Source of the DNA: Carposina sasakii
Taxonomy: Eukaryota; Arthropoda; Insecta; Lepidoptera; Carposinidae
Assembly (NCBI GenBank): GCA_014607495.2
Contig: CP053154.1
Location: 6,262,001 to 6,326,000 of the forward strand
DNA length: 64,000 bases
Direction of reading: 5' to 3'
The stretch's first letter is position 1. Each line of letters opens with the position of its first letter. Below are positions 60,072 to 64,000 of this stretch, piece by piece. The notes below the pieces were generated by a model. That model worked only from the letters and a program-made list of their open reading frames with translations, was not told the DNA's origin and made no database searches. Both the position numbers and the translations under genes were made by a program.

Positions 60072-61741
60072 CCGGTGAGTAGCGGTGCTTATCGCAACTG
60101 GCGCTATCGCTCGCATACTCACGCATTTCCGACCGCGCCCGATAAGACCATGTAGTGCCAAGCGATATGGAAGCCGGATCCAACGAACATGTAATACTAC
60201 AAATACTTTGTTTAAAGTTATCTTTGTACCTACCCACTGCCAGAAATGGCACTAAATTGAACTTGACGAAATACTTATATCTCAAACTTCTTGCAAGCTC
60301 TCCTTCAAACTTCTTCTAAAATTCATGTGCACGAATCAACAGGAGGTGTTGACGTAGATTCTAACATAAAACTGTAATATTTTAACTGTAGAACTCAAAA
60401 TAAGTTTGGAAGTCGTTCGCCTTCGACACTACCAATACTAGTCACAACCCCATATTAATCCATAGGGATCAGGGGCACGGAATAATAATACCCACCCCAT
60501 CATTGTTACAACGTCCCATTCATCCTGGCAATTCCGAATCCAGCAGGTGACAACCCTAAATTTAACATGCACCGCCCTTTGCGAACTAATTTGAAGCATG
60601 GTTTTATATTACAATATACAGATTTTACTGGATTGGCTAGATAGTAACATAACAAAACAGAATACTTAACACCAGACAAAACAATAAGATATGAAATGTA
60701 CTAAGTCATTACTACGTCAAAAAATATACCTAAGTACTAAGTAAAATCTGAACGTTATCTTATATAGGTATAAAAAACCCACTATCATACTCGTATCATC
60801 AATATTCATAATTTAACTAGAACTAAAAAGTTTCTCATATAATCAACAACATTGTTGAACTGGGTAGGTGAAGATTAAACATATAAACTAGCCTCGCATA
60901 GCATTCAAATCTAATTTGCTACATAAATTCGGATTCCATATCGCAATCTGTACTTTGAATGCCAGTTAACACACGGTTATCAGGATTATAATGCGGATTG
61001 CACTCCCTAATCAGATGACAATAGATACCTACCTAAACTGTAAACACTGCAATAGTTTTTTAACTATCAAATCTTATCAAAAAACCATACTTAAATATAG
61101 CGGGACTTTGCATGCTGTGCTACGTTTTAACGTTCAATTGTTTCCAATCCAACATCATTATTTCTTATTTTACATAGGTGTGAAATATCGTTACATAAAT
61201 GTTTATGTTACTTACATAACTAAAATATACACACACTACTACACTAGGATTTCTTTAGCTACTGGGTAACCGACCTTCCATTGTTTTACATTACGTATTT
61301 GAGTTATAATCCGCATGCCTACACAATTTATTGTAAATATATTGAAATAGATTTTCTTCTAGTAGGCTATTAAGACGTTGACAGGTATACGAAAGTTTCA
61401 ATAACAATGTTTAATTTACTTACGAAAACAACATCTTCTTAACAGTAACACTTACTGAAGGTCTACTGATAACATTCTGAATTTTGAAATGCTCACAAAT
61501 GGAGGCAAGGCACTGTTCTTCAACGGAGGGAATTTCTGTCCATTCCCAAATATTTTTAATCTCTTCCCAGCAACAAATTCGTCTTTCTTTATTTCTGTCT
61601 GTTTAATTGTTTTCTTGCGTATCGTGGTTTCAAATATACCTATAATATTCATATAAATGATCTGTTAAAATGTAAACATCAAAATCTCCAATGTATAATT
61701 AAACCATCACGTATTTAAAACAATTAATATTATTGTTACAG
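60072..61741. other. aop: Inferred 5' intron of aop
   Basis: From GTGAGT at 60072 to TTATTGTTACAG at 61741. No repeat family from this window recognised inside; small open frames are not convincing. Confidence 0.4.
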
Positions 61742-61750
61742 ATAATCGTG

Positions 61751-63441
61751 ATGAAAGTTGTAAGCTTACAATTGCCTTCCGGACCAAGCATGGAGCGGCT
61801 TCCGCTACCGTTCAGTCCGACCGAACTCTTGTGGCGGTACCCTTTACCATGGGGACCACCGCCTCCTTCGCCTTTAGGAGATACCAAGGCTCAACTGCCC
61901 GCGGGTTTGCCACCAGAACCAAGATTATGGACCAGAGATGATGTTGCCATTTTCCTGAAATGGTGCGAAAGGGAATTCGATTTACCTAATTTCGACATGG
62001 ATCTGTTTCAAATGAATGGTAAGTAAACTATTATAATGTGCGTCAAATATATAGGTATGCAATTTTAACTTAAAAACTCAACATAACTTTTCTTATTCTT
62101 TCAGGTAAAGCTCTGTGCTTATTGACCAAAACGGATTTGGGCGAACGTTGTCCCGGAGCTGGTGATGTCCTGCATAACGTCCTTCAAATGCTCGTTCGCG
62201 ACGCAGCGCTTCTAGGCCGAGTTCCGTCTTCACCTGTAACGCCTACGGCACGTGGCGCCCCATATCCGCCATCTCCACACTCTCATCCACCTACACCCAC
62301 GTGGACTGTTGACGGTTTCCACCACTTCCATAGTGCAAGTGCAGCTGCAGCACAGCCCAACTCGGTGACTTTAAGTCCTGCTCCTTCAGTTGACAGTTCG
62401 GGAAGTCCACAACGAGGAGAAACAATGAGTTATGCTCCTGCATTTGCACCTCCCGTCCCAACGGCTGTCCAAGCGGCCAGTTCTGGAAGCAACCATTCCG
62501 ATTCTGATGAAGAGCAACAATTTGCCCCACCGCCGCGATCTCCAAAGGATGCTCCATTAAACAGTCCAGCACCTCAAATGCACTCAGCGCAACAGAACCC
62601 TCACTATCGTGCTCAACATAGAGAATTCTTTCCTAATGATATGCCCGAATCAAACACAAGTAAGTTGATATTAACGTACCAAGCAATATTTCTTTATCTT
62701 CCTTAAACTGTATCAAAAACTAACGCAAATTTTATTTATTACAGACGGCAGGCTTTTGTGGGACTTCCTACAACAACTTTTGAACGATGCCACGCAACGT
62801 TACACCAATTACATCGCATGGAAAAACAGAGAAACCGGTGTCTTCAAGATTGTTGACCCAGCCGGCTTGGCCAAACTCTGGGGTATTCAGAAAAATCATC
62901 TTTCGATGAATTACGACAAGATGTCACGCGCCCTCCGGTATTATTACCGCGTCAACATACTACGAAAAGTACAAGGCGAACGACACTGTTACCAGTAAGT
63001 ATAGTTAGCTAATGCATCATGTAAAAAATGAAACTGTTATCTAGGTACACTACATTATCTAATAACAAGATATTAATGCGGAATAATCTTTTTTACAGAT
63101 TTTTGAGAAACCCGACGGAATTGAAAAACATTAAAAACATCTCACTCCTCCGGCAGCAGATGAGCCCTACTCGTGTAGCTCCACAGCAAGTTGTGAAAAC
63201 AGAAATGAAGGAAGAACGATGTGAAGACGAAAACATAGATGAAGATATGCCCACAGATCTGAGCATGGCAGCTTCTGAACCCTGGCGCAAGCGCGCTCGG
63301 TCTGAATTAGCTCCCACGCCGCAGCATGACAAGCACCGCATTAGCGCGTTAATCGGTGACAGCATGATGATGAAACGAGAACCCGACTATGTAACTGATC
63401 ATTACGCGCTCAACCTCAAAAGTGAAAACTGTGAACAATGA
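61751..63441 (+). CDS. aop: Anterior open (Yan), ETS-domain transcriptional repressor
   Basis: Model: join(61751-62018, 62105-62659, 62745-62994, 63099-63441), 1416 nt, 471 residues, GTAAGT donors throughout, phases 1, 1 and 2. Start MKVVSLQLPS parallels the fly Yan start; a second Met (MERLPL) is 13 residues on. PNT/SAM domain about 47-126 (LWTRDDVAIFLKWC, LFQMNG, CPGAGDVLHNVLQML). SSPVTPT with Ser132 matches the MAPK site of fly Yan, followed by SPHSHPPTPTW. ETS domain about 277-360 (LLWDFLQQLL, MSRALRYYYR). C-terminus has VKTE (390-393, SUMO consensus) and PTDLS (409-413, CtBP-type). Yan polymerises through SAM, occupies GGAA sites in the nucleus, represses RTK/Ras targets and is exported after MAPK phosphorylation. 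At 471 residues it is much shorter than the fly protein, mainly in the linker and tail. Confidence 0.95.
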
Positions 63442-64000
63442 TCATTTTCTTTGGACAACGCTAGACACTTATAGTGAAACGCGTAAGGTGAATATTAGAA
63501 AAGTGAAACCAACTCCACCCTCTAAAATTCTAGTCAAATTCCTCTCACAATGGAAACCGGAAGTCTTCCTTTAATATAACCCGTTATTCCAAAATGCATG
63601 CTTTCAAAAAAGCTGAGAGTATTTTGACAGAATTGGCCTTTGGAGTGCAACAGGGTATGGACCTCAAAGATGAAGCCTTGTGCCAAGTGATTTAATCTTA
63701 GTGTCAATATAGATAGGTAGTTAATTAAGGGACAAGAGTTTATTTGTGTTAAAATCATAGAGACTGTTTTAATATTATGTGCAATGGACCACTCCTATGA
63801 CAATTGCGATCTGTTATTGCAGTCAGCAGTAACTGTGCGCGCGTGAGTGTTACGCGCTGGATAATGCATTTTGTAATGTAGTTAATTAATCTAAGTATGT
63901 ACATACCTATGTTCATATTCATTTACTTTGTTTGAATTTGCTAAAAAGGATTGCATATGTAGAAACAAAAAACTCCGCGAGTTTAAAGTTACACGCCATT
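63442..64000 (+). other. aop: Start of the aop 3' UTR
   Basis: Non-coding after the TGA at 63439-63441. No AATAAA is seen before the window ends, so the transcript probably continues. A CCGGAAGT ETS core is at 63556. Confidence 0.5.

Noticed and set aside
62291..62572. 93-codon open frame antisense to aop
   Set aside because: Lies wholly opposite the coding linker of aop exon 3; a shadow of the codon pattern.
1..64000. CRISPR array, bacterial operon or phage-like module
   Set aside because: No regularly spaced identical repeats, no dense operon layout; spliced animal genes and insect transposons dominate.

Overview
The window looks like a lepidopteran (moth or butterfly) nuclear genome segment. 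It is AT-rich, with short GT-AG introns in the coding genes. It is crowded with moth-type repeats: Helitron-like elements ending in CTAG|T, RTE-type retrotransposons with trinucleotide tails, TA-flanked MITEs, and repeats beginning AACCGACTTC. The proteins read like lepidopteran members of known insect families. The species cannot be named from sequence alone.

Five protein-coding genes are supported, each as a spliced model with matching intron phases. (1) Bases 4219-5573, minus: a 3-exon gene for a 208-residue protein with a possible ASH/MSP-type Ig-like domain. (2-4) Bases 23279-32307, minus: three tandem secreted type-B carboxylesterases of 516, 518 and 528 residues. They share a 3-exon layout with identical intron phases and each keeps a Ser-Glu-His triad. 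(5) Bases 61751-63441, plus: the coding exons of anterior open (aop/yan), an ETS-family repressor with PNT/SAM and ETS domains, 471 residues. A non-coding first exon probably ends at 60071.

The rest is intergenic or intronic DNA built largely from repeats. Two retroposed copies have perfect target-site duplications (TSDs): an RTE copy at 56663-57229 (14 bp) and a SINE-like copy at 26123-26390 (10 bp). A hAT-type MITE at 19051-19261 has 8-bp TSDs. A decayed RTE reverse transcriptase lies at 38937-40745 (minus). A non-LTR 3' end is nested in a Helitron near 21.5-22.3 kb. There are several MITE and foldback families, and a tRNA-like Pol III unit lies near 50.55 kb.

The strongest regulatory signals are three. 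Each esterase has a GATA-pair/TATA-like block 66-115 bp upstream of its ATG. A promoter-like motif cluster (TCTCGCGAGA, YY1/PHO-like, ETS, NRF1 palindrome) sits at 19990-20079 with no gene attached. Four ACTTCCG ETS sites lie in the 1.6 kb upstream of the inferred aop first exon. The esterases probably act outside the cell or in the secretory pathway on ester substrates; aop acts in the nucleus downstream of RTK/MAPK signalling. There is no sign that the two loci work together.
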